Source: Nemopilema nomurai
Taxonomy: Eukaryota; Cnidaria; Scyphozoa; Rhizostomeae; Rhizostomatidae
Direction: 5' to 3'
DNA length: 64,000 bases
Assembly (NCBI GenBank): GCA_003864495.1
Contig: PEDN01001352.1
Location: forward strand, 248,001-312,000
Shown here: positions 1-15,200 of the stretch, piece after piece
How the letters are laid out: the number at the start of each line of letters is the position of its first letter
Position numbering within the stretch: the first letter of the stretch is position 1
Translations under genes and position numbers: made by a program
Notes under the pieces: generated by a model
The model's input: only the letters and a program-made list of their open reading frames with translations
Database searches by the model: none
Told to the model about the DNA's origin: nothing

Positions 1-242
1 TGCCAAGAAATTCCTGTCTTAAACATGAACCTTAATTAAAATTGAAATGATACTAAAAGTTGACTAAAGTTGATATTTCAATGATATTTTAGAGCTAGGA
101 GCCTTTTCTTTAGAAAACGAACACACGAGTGAAAAAGAATATATCCAATTTGCAGAAGCCAAATTGCTACTTCCATGTAAAGTAGTGAAATTTCGATTTC
201 TCCAAAAAATAACACTACGCTTAAACAACTTTTCATTTGCAG
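1..242. other. AQR: AQR intron sequence, no gene seen
   Basis: AT-rich sequence upstream of the first recognisable AQR exon. It is read as intron because the exon at 243 opens with an acceptor (TTTGCAG). Nothing else is supported here. Confidence 0.7.
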
Positions 243-3200
243 AGTTAATCAAGAGAGGGAGTTCCTGTCCAAGTTGATAAAACGTTTTTTTAAAATACTC
301 GAGACGATTCCAGACCTCGGTAAGAAGTTAGCTAGGTATACAAAATACACTAGCGATTACTTTAGTATTTATTGTTTTATACTTTCAAAAAGCTAAAAAT
401 TCAATGAATTTGATTGCTCGATTCTGAATGTTTTCAAATCTTGAATGGTATCTGCATATTCTTCCTGCAAATGCTGTGCCTGCTACCAGTAGGTCTTAAC
501 ATACAGCTGATTCTAGTTATTCACTGCGGTTTGCTATGACGAGGTGGCCGAGTGGTTAAGGCGATGGACTGCTAATCCATTGGGCTCTGCCCGCGTGGGT
601 TCGAATCCCATCCTCGTCGGAGGTCCCATGGTGTAATGGTTAGCACTCTGGACTCTGAATCCAGCGATCCGAGTTCAAATCTCGGTGGGACCTAACTTTT
701 TCATTTTGTTTCTGCTTATATATCCTTGAATGTTATTTTCCTTCTTAAGTCTTGAATTTGGAAATGGAAATGTATGTTGTATGCATACTTGAGAATGCCT
801 GAAAAGTTTCGTTGAATGTTACGGTTTTCATTTCATCGTGTAGTTTTTTAAACACCACGAAACCTTCCCTAATAGCTAACCAAAACTGAAGGATAGCCAA
901 GAAAACACCCTTAAATTAGAAGCCGTTTAGGCCACCCCTGCCCTTCAGTCTCTGTAAGATAGAAACTTGCAGAAATTAAAATGGAAACTGAAAAAATTCA
1001 CGACAGAGCCAAGCAAGAAAATCAAGGAAGTTTCCCAACCTTTTCCCTTTTTCTAATTTAACACCTTTTATGTTTAAACCCTATCTTCAAGCCTTTAAGT
1101 TGTTCATTTTTTAAATTCCTCCGCCCCTTCTCCTGGCACAATCAATTGTCACATGATCAGCTTGCTCTTGTTGCATTCATTTGTACCTTCTATTTCAACT
1201 CGTAGGTTCGTTTGACAAAGACATAACAGCGTACTGCGAGCGATTCGTTGAACTGATGATTGACCTCTTGGTAAACTTCCATTCAAGCTTCGAATTGTTG
1301 TCTATATAGCAAAAAAATTTATGTGATTCTTCTTTATTTTGTTTTTCGTTTTTCTAAGACAAGAAATTGTTCATGGTTTTCTAATAAATGGAGAAAGTTG
1401 TAGGCCAATCTGTAGTTTTACTTTCAACTCCATCATTGGTGTGATTGTTTTTAACATTATAACGAATTGTCATTTTAGTCGATGCTTCCAACCAGAAGAT
1501 TCGTCAATGTTTTGCTTGACGATCATCATTTGGTGGTACGTTTTAATTATTTTTTTCCTAAAACTTTTACCGTTTAAATTAAAACATCATTTGCATAGAA
1601 TCTTATTTATATAATCATATCTTATGAGCACACGAATACCCCTATGTTTTATCACTTTGCTGTTGTCAATAGGTGAGATGCAAGCTATCTAATATAGCGA
1701 AACGAGAAAAAGAGGGACATTTGTTTAATCAGGTGAGATGGCTGTCACTTTGATCTTACCCTTTCCACCTCCTAATGCTGTTATTTAAATACGTAATACT
1801 TTTTTATTAGTATCCTCTTGATGTTTTCTGGTCGAAACCCCCTTGACAAGGCTTGATTTTGGCACACCCTTTCCTAAAAGATATTGATCTTACAAGGAAT
1901 CTAGATGGTTTCAAAGAATTGCAGCCACAGAAAGCCACAGAATTTTTTTAAAATAAATAGACAGAAGCTGAAAGTGCTCTTTGCGGACATTTTCTTCTCT
2001 TAAACTTTACGATACACATTTCAAAAATACGCTTGGAAAGGCAAAGCTAGCAAGATTTAATCTTTACAGGAAAAAGGAGGAATCGTAGGCTATTAGTTCT
2101 ATCTAGGCTATTCATGCGTTTGTTTATCATTTTTAGTAGTGGTAGGAATTCATTGAGTGACCAGTTAGCCATAGAGTCCTTCCTTCAAAAATGAAGTGAT
2201 AATCACTATTAATGCTATTTGATTTGCACATTTTTATTAACCATTTTTGGTCTTTTGCTATTTCAGCTGGTCGATGCCCTTCATTTCTACTCATGGTTTG
2301 AAATAAACGAACATACAGGTAGGCCTGTTCAATAAGTACTCGTCTTTTTATTGGCTTTGAAGATGTTGGCGAGAACACACGTTGTAAAGGGCTTATGTTG
2401 TTAAAGGTGTTCTCGATTTTTCAAAGGCACTGCACTCACGGCTCATGAGATGTCGAACCTGCACTGCGAAAAGATTACGTCACTGCAAAGAGCTGCTTTT
2501 AAACACCTGAGAAATGATCTGCTGGATTTCTGCATGGGCAATGTTGCGAGTGTGGACAAGAGAGAAAGCCTAACAAAGCTTCTAGGGGTGTTGAGGTATG
2601 TTATTGCTCATTTGCCAGTCGTAATGAAGCCCCTTTTAACGTCTTTGTTTCATTATCAATACAAAATCATCATGCATTTGAAAGAGTCTTGCCATTCAAC
2701 TACTTGCGTCATCACTGACTTGTTATTTCATATGTACCTGAGACTGACAAATAAACACAATTGGTAGGTCATTTTTTATACGCATGCATGGAAGTTCAAA
2801 AACTAGATATTTTGCTAGATGTAGATACTAGACATTAACTAGTTACATAATGGTATAATTTTCTTAGTTTCTTTTTTCCACATTTTGCAAATGGAAAAGG
2901 TTGTTTCAATTGTTGTTCTGTATAGAGCGAACAAAGTATTAATTCATATTGAATTTTAGTCCTTTTGCTATGGTATGAAATTTTTTAGTCCTTTTGCTAT
3001 GAAATATTTTCTTCCTTTTTATAGTAAGAGAAAGTTACACACGCTAGCCGAGCACTTGAAACTTGTACCAGAAAGGAAAGTTGTCCCAAAAGAGGTGTCA
3101 TATGGCAAATCATTTCTGCTCGAATTGTTGGTAAGTCGTTGATTAAAGTAATTTGTTTGTCTTCTTATAATTTCGATTTGTTACAAGGCAGTGAGCATAA

Positions 3201-6200
3201 TTTGTGTTGTCAAGGCAAAATGACTTTTTAGGAAAGAGCTTTATGTAAATATTTCTTTTTGCCGTGTTTTTATTGTCACCTTTGTTCAACATTCGAACAA
3301 TACGTAGATTACTTATTAAAACAGTACGTTATACGAAACCATTTTTGATAATGTGTATTTTTGAAGCTGAGAAATAAAACACATTTACGAACTTTTCTTC
3401 GAAAACGTTTTAACAACAGGTTTTAGGCGTAGTTGCAATCAAATTGTGTGCAAATTAATGCTATCAATGGTGTATGCGATTTTCTCTACTTTAAGGTGTC
3501 AAGACATCAAAGAAGACAGTCGCAAATAGAAGTTCTGAATGAAACACCCTTTTATCCCACTGAAGAGGTAAGACAAGAAAGTTTCAGCTTTATTTTCAAA
3601 TGAAGTATAAACTTAGTATGGAAAATCCTGTTATGGTCTCATCTTTTTTTTAAATATATAATGATCACAGAACTATCCTACAAAGTAACCTCATTTTTGT
3701 GAAAATTGAAAACATCATTGTCAGGGTTCATTTACTTCTATGCTCCTTGACATTAGAAATAGTAGTTTGTGGGAGATTAATTCGTATTTTCCTTTTTTAG
3801 ATTCTCTGGGATGAACATATTGTTCCTTCACAGTATTATTCCGGCAACGGTAAGTTCCGGCCCAGAGAGTGCCCTTATCTTGCTCTTCTGGTTGGGGCTT
3901 GGGAAAGTTTTTGAATTTTTAATGTGAAAATCAGACTGCTATTTAAGAAAGTTGATTTCTTTTTTTCTTAAAAGAGATTAAGCTTGAAAAAGTTGATGGT
4001 ATCTAGCTTTATCGTAGTTACGTCATTTCTATGCTAGAATTTTTAGTTGACTCTTTCGCACACTTTGGCATGCTTTCTTTGAAAAATTTTGCTTGGGTCT
4101 ACGGTCAAGAAAACCTGACATTCCACTAGAGAACTTTTGCCGTTCTTGTTTAGACTGTTTCTTGAAATGGTTTGACTTACCTCTTTAGTTGAACATTTTT
4201 CTTATAGATCCATTAATGAATATCAACCTTCACATCTCCCGATAACATATTCGTATATGTTTACGATTCTTTGAAGATAATGAGAGTTTTGCAACTTTTT
4301 TGCAGAATGCCTTGCTTTGCCAAAGTTGAATCTACAGTTCCTCACTCTTCACGATTACCTTTTGCGGAATCACAATCTCTTCCAATTGGAATCAACATGT
4401 GAGATTTTATTTTCATTCGTTGAAATATACACTCCTATGTTCAATTATCTGCCCACTTAAGTTGACTGAAGTACATTTTGCATTGAATTGAAATATGTAA
4501 ACTATTTATTTATCACGATTACATAGAAGCTTTGCCATGTTCTCTCACCAGACGAAATCCGAGAAGACATAGCGGATGCAGTGAGCAGGTTGAAGCCATG
4601 GTAAGTTTTTTGCATGCATATCTATCTTCCGCTGTTTTTTTTGCTCTTTGAGCCTGACATTCTTCTTCTCAAAGTTTGAAATGAGACTTACCTCGAAGCG
4701 TTTCTCTTCAAATAGGAGGAATGAAGTCGGAAAAACAGAATTCGGTGGATGGGCCAGAATGGCCAGGGTAAAAATTTTACATTTGGTATTCATTTCATTA
4801 GCTAAAAGACCTGACTGGACAATGTCATTCTTCCTCTCTGACAAAAGATTAATTTGATTAATGGTGCAACACTAAACAGTGCATATCTTGTACACACTTT
4901 TGAAATGATCATGTATTTGAAGCTGCCGCATGTGAAGTTTTGCTAAAGATAAATGAATTTGCCTACATTCATTGATGTAACTTTTCATTGTCATCTTTTT
5001 CAGCCTATTACTGACTTCAACATTGTCCAAGTAAGTTATTGACATATTGATATAGTTTTAGCTAAAGGAGTTTTTCCTCGTTCATTGAAGTATTTTCCAT
5101 AACCTTCTGCAGAAAGATCGTTTTGACTACCTAGATGTTTAACCCCAAAAGAAAACTTTTACCTCGAAAGTGTTTTTTGGCAATTAATTGTATAGTCTAG
5201 TCTAACACGCACAAGTGGTAGTTCGTAGGCTTTTCCAAAGAATGCGTTTCCATCCGCATGGATAAAATTTTGTTCTGAAGAAGTAAATGTATTTGTAGCC
5301 ATAAAAGCCATGAAATGCCAGGCATTAGATTGGGAGTGCAGCTAGTTTTTCGGTGTTGAAAGGCAAATCTTTTTATTAGGAGTGATTCAAGGGATGATTG
5401 GAGGAGTGATTGGAGAAGTGATTGGAGGAGTGATTAAAGGAGTCTTTAATCCTTCATAACAGTCTTTTCACTTTCGAAGCAAGCCTTTTTTGAGTGAATA
5501 TTTCGTTTCATCGGTATCATTATACAGGAAGCGCCTTTCATCAAATAAACAACCCAAATGTAAAATCAAAGATTCTGTAGCCTGTAGCTACCAAATTCCT
5601 CCATCTCTGCAATTATTCTTGTGACCGTATTTACCATTGTGTCTAAACAGTTATTCTACAGTTAAACAAACATTTTGAAGATAGAGGGTACAAATAATGG
5701 ATGGTGTGTCCTGTAATGTTTTCTAATCTAAGCCGAAAACATGGTTTCACGTTACCTCAGACCTGGCTATCGTGGTATGGGTACGTGTATATAAAGATAA
5801 TGCTAACTGACTGATACACATATGGCTAAATGGTGGTTAATGTTTTTAGGTTGGCAAGCCGAACATAAGCGAGAGCCGCCCCTCAGTCGTCAAGGCAGAT
5901 GTAACACTGACGCTGAGTATGCAGAAAATGATCCGAGATGAATGGGAGGGTGAGCTCAATGTTCTCCCCATTTTTGAATGATTCATACCCATATTGCCCT
6001 ATTTCGAATCATATTTCATAATTTTTGGGATCTTGTCATTAGTTAATCTGGATCATGATTTTTAACCATTTTAGATTCAAATCATTTTTAAAACCATATT
6101 TGGTAAAGCAACGCGTTCCCCTGTCCCCCAAGGACCTTTAGGGGTTACTTTTCCGAGAACTCTTTTTACGATAGAGTGCCACTTAAAGCTCATCTATACG

Positions 6201-9200
6201 ATAAACTACTTGGGTAATAATTGACATACAAGGTTGAGATGTAGAGACATTTTTGGCTGTAAAATAGACATTATCGTGCCAGATCTAAGTTGGATTTTTC
6301 TTTTTAGCTATGAGAAAGCACGACGTTGGGTTCCTAATCGGAATAGATGCCGCCAGAAAGTCACCGTTTGTCAAGTACGACAAAAACATCCCATTCAAGG
6401 AACAGGTACGGTTATGCAATTAATGCAAATTACGCCATCATTTTCATTGGCGCAATGTTTTTAGTTCAAAGCTGCAATGCCGGCAAAAGGTGTTAGAGCA
6501 CCAGCGATAGTTTTTCAAGGTCTTTTGGCCTGCTTTCTTGGTCAACTTTGAGCATCATTAAGACCTGTATCTCTTGTAACTTATGCACCAAGGATGCTAG
6601 CTCACCACAGTAAATACCTACACCAAAGTATCAATGTTGTTTTTTGCTTGGTGGTACCTGCCGCAAGCTTTGAAATGACCACAATTCAAGGGCGAAAATT
6701 TCTAATACCTTATTTTTTCTTCATATTTTCTGATGCCTAATGACTTTATGATTTTTTTTCCAATTTTCCAGTACGGAATAAAGTTCATCAGAGGGTGTGA
6801 AATTGAAGGACTCCTTGATGAAGAAGGGAACGTCATCGAAGAAGGTCACTGCAAATATTATTGGTCTTGAATGAGGCTACATTGTTGTATCCTATGTTTG
6901 TAGATCGTTCAAGAATATTGAAGGCAGATAATAACGCGCTAAAGGACCATTTTAACTGATATTGATGAAATCTTCCTTAAGTATTCATTCGTCAATTTTA
7001 TTTACCAACTTTAATTATACCTTGAAGATTTATATCGCTGTTAGCATGGCACTTTTGGTTAAAAACTTTATATTTATGATTCAAGTATATACTTGAAAGA
7101 ATCAAGGGAATTATAATAATAACATAACATCAAAGCTTCCGCCTGTACACACGAATGTTAGAGTACAGGATATGCCGAATCATTTCCGCCCTTGGTTCTC
7201 AATAGCTTAGAGTATGTGCAATCTATTGGAAACATTCGTGAATCATTTAGTCTTAATCGTTTCTGCACTTCAATTCCAGGCCCAGACTCCAAACCATTGC
7301 CTAAAGGAGATGTTCGTACCTACCGTGTTTGGCTGGATACAAACCAGTACAAAATTGATTTGGAACGCAGTGCAAAAGGGACGGAGGTCAGCTCATTCAT
7401 TTGCGTATTGTGAATGTACCTCTTGAATCCCTGTTACTGATTAATCGTTCATTTGTCAACCGTCGGAGTATTTGAATACTGTGCTCTTGGAAATTTGTTG
7501 CAAAAGTTTAAATCTCAGGTACGTTTCCTTTGCAGGATGTGTATGATTCATTCAACGTGTTCATGCGTCGAAAGCCCAAGGAAAATAACTTCAAGGTAAC
7601 GAAATACCATTTAACACTTTTCACCTTATTTCAAGTATGTAAAATTTTCTACCTTACACACAGAGATTAAGGTTGTTTACAATACTTTCTTCAAATGATG
7701 TACTTCTAGCTCTTCTTTTGTAGAATGCGCGTTTAAAGAATTAATTGCTTGCAATTTAAATCTTAGTGGTATCCATAAATGGTTATTTAGATCAAACAAC
7801 AAGTACATGGAACTATATATACCCAAAGTAAAGATAGAATCATTTGGAAACAGATCCTCCAGTTTGATGGAGCCACGACTGTAGAACGACATTCCTAACG
7901 AAGTAAAACATTGTGTTGATGTTGAAACATTTAAGAAAAAGTGAAAAAGGCATTTCTTTTTGATAAATTTTAAATGGACATTCTAAGTTTTTAGAGACTT
8001 GAAGATGTCACATATAAACTGCGCTATATCAAGTAATTAGTTTGTAATTTGTATTTTGAGTATTCGCGGAAATATCAGATGATTTTTAAAAAAACTGAAC
8101 ATTTCCAGCCAGTTTCGTTACCTTGTGATATAAAACACATGGTATGTTTTAGGCCGTTTTGGAAACCATACGTGACCTGATGAACACAGAATGCCTTGTC
8201 CCAGAATGGATTCATGATGTTTTCCTTGGATACGACGATCCAGCAGCCGCAAATCATGCAAGGTGATTCTGCGATTCGCAAAGATATACTGTTGATTGCT
8301 TGGTTGATTTCTTGGTTGATTGGTTGATTGATTGATTTGAATTCCACACAATTTTTTTCATAAAAGGCTGTGCATGTTATTATACACAAAATGTCACCTT
8401 CATTTCAGACTGTCATCTCAAATCAGCTCTCTTGATTTTTGCGATACATTTCTGAACTTCGAGCATCTGCAACAATGTTTTCCTGGTCGCAAAGTGCAGG
8501 TATGCTCTCACCCAAATTTTGGTTAATGTGAGGCGCGAAGCAGAAATAATTCTTTGTTTGTAGATTCTGCGTTTTGAGAAAATGGTATCATTATATTTAG
8601 ATAATAATGATTAATAGCGTTCGTTTAACATAACATATTTTTATTTCGTTCTTAATGTAGCTAAGTCGAGTGGATTTATAAATCAGAAGTGCTAACTTTT
8701 TTAAGGAATGTCATAGCCACAGGTCCTAACTTTTTATTGGAGTAGGCTCCTTTATAACGATCCTCATCTTTTCTGCTCTTTTCAATATTTTTCACTTTCT
8801 TTGACAAATTATTTTTGTAAATGTCATAAGCTCTTTCAACCATAACCAATTCGCCGTAAGAGTATAAGGTGTCGTCAAACATTTTTCTTCAAAGTTGCAA
8901 TATCATAAGCTGTTTAGTCTGATCCGGAACATTGCAGAGTCTGAGAGCATGCACTCACTTTTACGCAGCGTTTTCATACATCTAAATGTGTAAACGCAGC
9001 ACTCTACTAACACGAAACTACAGCTATGCTGCCTTCTTGCCACCACGAAACATTTCTTTTTGTTCTTATTTTAGTGCTTGACAGAGGATGCAACATCGCG
9101 AGTTCCTCCATTTCGGTAAGCCCTTCTAGCACTTTTATTGATTTGCCATTTTTTCATCACTTAGTCATTTTATCATATTTATAAACGAAGCCATGGTTTC

Positions 9201-12200
9201 CTTAAGTTTTGTTGTTGTTCAGCGTCAATGCTGTAGTTGAAGATCATGTTGATGGACCATTACAATAAACGTTTCAATTGGATCCTAAAAATACACGTAT
9301 TGTTTGAATTTTAGTCTGACGTTTCCCCAGTCGAGTGAAGGTGGTAAAAGAAAAGCTGGCGAAGATTCTCCCGCCAAATCTGAAAACGAGATTGTCGTTG
9401 AGCCGTATGTGATTCCAAACAGAGGCCCCTATCCGTACAACAAGCCAAAAATGTAATTCGTTATCCTTTGTTTTTAATTTCATATGCAGATTGAGTCAAT
9501 ACTGCTTTTCTATTAATTTTTTGCTTTGACGCTCTTAAATGAAATAATTTTGCTCTCAGCTTGCGTACTGCAGTCCACAGAATCGATCCTGAATCTGTTG
9601 TTCATCGTAATCGAGGCTTTTTACCAGGATCAGTTCCTGTTTAAAGCAAAGTATTGATGATTGAGAGCCGGTTGCTTTTTAGGAATTCGGTACCTTTCAC
9701 GCCGACTCAACTCGAAGCTATACACTCAGGAATGCAGCCCGGATTGACCATGGTTGGTTTATTAAGCTAGATTCCCTTCCTCTAGTAAAAAACGCCACTG
9801 CTTGAAATCTTTTCCAGTATAATGATTTTCTCATGCAAAGTTATATTCTGCTTGTTTTTCACTTTTGCTGTTTACTCCTTTCTCGTGTTTAGATATACTT
9901 TGATTTGCATTATGCGCCTCAGTGCTTTGTTTTTGTGGAAGACAGCAAGAGCAGTAGAACGTATCCAAGAATTAAGTTATGATACACATAAAAATGCTGG
10001 TGCAACTATGGCTTGAATAAATGTTGTTTTGGGAAGAAATCTCTAGTTCTAGTAAAAAAGCTCTGTTTTTGTCTCTTTTTAAGTCGCAAGGCCTTTTCAT
10101 ATATGTCCTGGTGCTATTGGAAGTTGTACCGATCGGCTCTTTTGCGCCGAGAATATTGAACCGAAGGTCAATCTCTTGGGCGGAAAGCTGATTGATTGCG
10201 AGCAATTTGGGTGATGCTGGAAGAGCGTACATAGAGCCTCTCCATAACCACCCAGTTCCCCACTTGTCGTACAGACATTGGTAGGATCTTTGAATGACCA
10301 TGTTTTCATTTTGCAGGTCGTTGGGCCACCGGGAACTGGCAAAACAGACGTGGCAGTTCAGATTATTTCGAATATCTACCATAATTTTCCAAGTCAAAGG
10401 ACCCTGATTGTAACGCACTCCAATCAGGTACTATCTAACAAGCCATAATCTGATCAAATGCTTTCAATCTTACTGTCCACGTGCATCTATATCACATGTT
10501 ATGTACGTAATACGCATGTGAACAGAAACCGAGTCTCCACCGTGAAAGAATTCAAATCGACTGCTAAATCATGACGCTTATGGGATCAGCCTGCAGAGCA
10601 AAACTTCGTTGTTCAATGTTCATGTTTGATGTCGTCTTTGATTTGGTTTCCAGTTAGATGAATTCAATGGAAAACTTTTTGAGCACTAGATATAAGCTAA
10701 AAATTCGTGCATTTGCAAATATCTGCCATGTCTTTTCATGTTTCTGGATTTTTTGCGACCTTGATTGATTGCCTTGCAGGCTTTAAATCAAATCTTTGAG
10801 AAGATCATGTCGCTAGATATCGATGAAAGACATCTTTTACGTCTTGGCCATGGAGAAGAGATGCTGGAAACTGAGAAGGATTTTAGCCGGTGAGAATTTG
10901 TACAAAGCCGTTCATTGCTTCGACTTATGAGGCATTCAAGTCAAATTTGAAACATTAAATTTTAATTACAAGATTTATTTTTAAAAACGTCGCAGCTCTT
11001 GTGTGTTTCCACATTTCCAAGCAGCACATGAAACCGGAATCCTTTTATCGAATTTAAATGCATATAATTATTTATCAATTTTTTATGAAACTATTTATTA
11101 GAATTTTCAAGAAAAAAATATCTCAAGTGTAAGTCTCAAACTTTGCCTGCAGATTATTTATGAAGTTTTATAATTGTTTCTTATATGTAATATTTTAGTG
11201 TTATTTATGTTTTTCTGTTTATAGTTTTTTTGATACCATTCATTTTCATGATGTTCAGTTTGTAAGTCCTGTCTTAAAGTTCTGCCTAGTTTTACTTTTT
11301 TTCTCTTAAACTTCACGATGAGGTTGGGTTTAAGAGGGCTTCTTTGGCGTTTTTCGTTGTTATGTATTGGTATTATACATATTATACGTGTTATTTAGGT
11401 TCACTTGATATTCAAACCGGAAATATTTTGTAGATACGGGAGAGTGAACTATGTCCTCGCAAGGCGCCTGGATTTACTGAAGGAAGTCCAGCGACTGCAG
11501 GTAACTAATGGCCAGTTTGCTCGGATAGTATTTCTGACGTTTCCGCAAAGTGGAATGCATTTTTGAAACAATTTTTTAGAATTAAAGGCGTTACCGCGTT
11601 AATTTGCTAGCCGTGACTCGTCTGAGAAGCAAACCGTGTTTTGAAACACTTTATCATCGGATCCTGTCACATCGAATTGTCGTCTACTATTTTCAACCTT
11701 TTGATAATTTTCTAAGGCAGTGAAGATTGAAAGTTGTCTGTTGCTTTTTTAGTGGTGGCATCGTTAAGTCTACCGTTTGCTTATAGCTACAAACCTCCAT
11801 TTTAGGAAAGCCTCGGTGTCACTGGCGATGTCTCGTATACGTGCGAAACCGCTGGCCATTTCTATTTGTATCAGGTAGATCTTTAGATCTCACATGTGTT
11901 TGTACTCTTAGCAACAATGAACTGCTGTAAAGGCGGTTTATTGTTTTGAGCTATACCGACCATTTAGAATCAAGCCAATGGCGAAGTTGGCGAAGTTCAA
12001 TTTATGCGTTTGCAGATGTCTCTTTTAAATGTATAATTTGCTGAATTAACAATTGATATAAGTCTCGGGTATAATTGATGATTATATATAACTAGGCTTA
12101 TCAATTATCATTTATATTTTGTTGAAAATTGTTTCTCCAGATTTTTCAGCTAAAAGTGTTTTAACTTTAGAATATATAGTATTGGTGCCTTCATTCATCA

Positions 12201-15200
12201 AATTCATGTTTCCTATGACATCATTTATTTTATCTGATTTTGTATTATGCCAATTTTATATTATTTGTAGATTTTGCTGTTATCATCATTATAATGACTG
12301 CTGTCAGTCAATCGATTAGATGCCTAGCGTTTAAGGCTATTGATAATTGATATTTGGCAATCGAGCTATGCTATTTTTAATTTGAGTGAATGTAAATGTT
12401 TTTCCATATTTAAGGTTATTTCGAGATGGGAGCAGTACCAAAGCAAGTTGAAGAAAAAGGTACGTATCTGCTAAATATTAGTTTGGCTACCTTCTGTTAG
12501 ACTGCATTAACTTGGGAATCTGTATTGCGTTGCATGTTGCATCGTTTGGCGTTAGAGGACGCAAGTCAATATAGTTTAATTGAGAATTTATACCATTCGT
12601 GGATGTTTGAATATCGTGAATATATAAGCCAATCGTATCTCCTTAGGGCAAGGACCTCAACACAATTAGAGAGGAGTTTCCGTTTGCAAAGTTCTTTGAG
12701 AATGCACCACAGGTGAGTGAATCAATGTTCTTTTTTCTTTTCTCACGCATAATCCAACGTCATTTATCACTTACTTTCAGACTAAGTCATATTTAACAAC
12801 CTGAACTCCTAGGTTTCAAGTACATGTTATAATTAAGGCCTGCAAGGAAATGAAGCAGCTTTAGTCAGCAATTGCTGCATGCGACCTACCTATAGTTTCA
12901 TAGAAGTGAGCAGTCTCTAGATGTTTCCCTAGACGGTGCTCCTCAGGTTCTGCTGGGCTGCCTGATGGATAATGCCTGTTGGTGAAAGCTGTATTCTTGT
13001 GCACCATGGCATTGATGCGGAGGCCCATAAGCGCCTGTTCTTGCGAGTAGCTACATAGATCGTGATGTAATAAAATTGGCACAAAATTTCACAAAATTAA
13101 TGTTTCACATAGAGTCCAGAAAAATTGACAGCTCCATGGCTGTGAGCCGGATGACAGTTTTGCCTGTTAATGTAATATTTGAGGAAGGTTTATTAGTAAT
13201 TTTTATTAAAACAATGTGTCGAGTGTCTATTTTGAGTTGTTTGTGAGGAAGGTGTGAACCATAAACATGGCAGCTGGAGAAAGGTTATAGCTTTTTCTGG
13301 ACTCTGGTTCTACACTCTTGGCTTCAGATCTACCAAGTGTAAAAAGCGTTTTGGATTTTATCATTATTATATCATAACATTTATCACTTTTTCAATTTTT
13401 GGTCCTCATGTCTACCTCTTTGTAGTAAGATTTCTTCTCTTTCTAGCCAATTTTCAAAGGGAAGAATTACGAGGAGGATCTAGAAATTGCGGAGGTAAGC
13501 TGCAACAAGATAACGATTCCACCAAATTTTCTTGCATTGAAAAATATCTAGCTTTTAAACGTTTGTTTCAGAAACGTAGTCGATCTTTCTCCATTTTTAA
13601 AGAATGAAATTCCTATTTTCTGATAATTTGTATCCTGTATTTCGCCATATGATGCGTATCTTGTTATAAAATTTGGATATGCTAGATAAATTATATTTAA
13701 GGCGATCGTTGAGTATTATTGAAAGCTATTCTTTTTCTATCTTAGGGTTGTTTCAGACACATGAAAAAGATTTTCACTGAACTTGAGGTTTGTTGATCGT
13801 CACTCAACTTGACCCACTCATGCCTGCAACACAGCGAGCTTTTCGCGCTGGTGCTTTCGTCGTAAAAGAGTTTTCTTTTTTTAAAGGAAAGTAACACACA
13901 GGCAATATGTTTGAAAACTGTACCCTCGTATTGATTTTAAGAGACGTTTTTGCTTATCCTCTAAGAAGCCTTTTTTAATGTTTTATTGTTTTAAATGAAT
14001 GTTTAAACTCGTCGAAAAAATAACGAGAGCGGAGTATGCTTACAAAGTGAATTATATATTGACCGGAATTATAATGCTACATTTACCCTCACTTTGAAAA
14101 TGACTTCCAAGCTAGATTTTTATTAATGTTTGGTTTGTTTCACTCCACAGGAATACCGTGCTTTTGAACTTCTCAGGAGTGGTGAGTCATTAGAAGTAAT
14201 TTGAAATGAGCTGTTTGAACGCTTGTGTTCGTTTTATGAGGTTCGTCTGCTTCCAAAAGTGTGACGTAATTTCTACGGTCGTTTACCCTGTTTTGCCAAT
14301 AGAATTACAAATGGTACCCTCTTTCGCCCCTTGAAGTACTTTTCATTGCTTTGGAACAGATTTTTGTTGATAATTTAATCGAACTGCATATTTTTTCTGA
14401 CAGGCAGAGACCGTTCAAAGTATTTGCTGATAAAAACAGCGAAGATAATTGCAATGACATGTACGCATGCTGCGCTGCGGAGGAGAGATCTTGTTGAGCT
14501 TAACTTCAAGGTAGGTTTTGCCCTGTTTTTCCTTTTACATTGTAAAATAAGTTTAAATGCAATTTGTATATATAGCTTTTGTTTTTAAATCGATACACCT
14601 AAATGGATTTAGCTTTTTGTAGCAACCGACTAAGAAGCCAATCATCTTGTAATATTTGCATGGAACAGGGTCCCTAGATGATTGTTGCTAATAGCGTCTT
14701 AAATCGACAGTAGCAGGTGAAATACCAATATATTAGAGTGTTGTCTTATTTTTAATTTCGTTTGAATGTTTCTCTTGACTCCAAGCTTTTTTGTTTCTAG
14801 TACGACAATGTTCTGATGGAAGAGGCAGCTCAAATTCTTGAGATCGAAACATTTGTTCCACTCATGCTTCAGGTGCTTTTGGAAAAAAGTTTTAACATAG
14901 CATTGAAAGTTTTATCTTTAAGAATCTGTAATTGTGTTTTTGCTGTTAATGTGCAAGTATCGCATAATCTATTTCAATTTAAAGCTTCTGTAATCATTAC
15001 GCTTTCATGTTTCATTAACTTTCTTTGTAGCAGGTTTTTAGTTTGATTTTTCTGTCATCCTTATTGGACCTTTTACCTCGTTATTGTGTTGATGTCTTTT
15101 GAGACAACTATGAAGATCTGTTTCAAAATCATAGTGGTTTTTGGAGAAACGATACGTTGTCTTCATTCTGCTGACTGGCAGTACAGTATTAAAAACCTAG

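Noticed and set aside
9972..10418. 148-codon minus-strand ORF
   Set aside because: It is antisense across AQR intron and the Walker A exon, with no recognisable domain.
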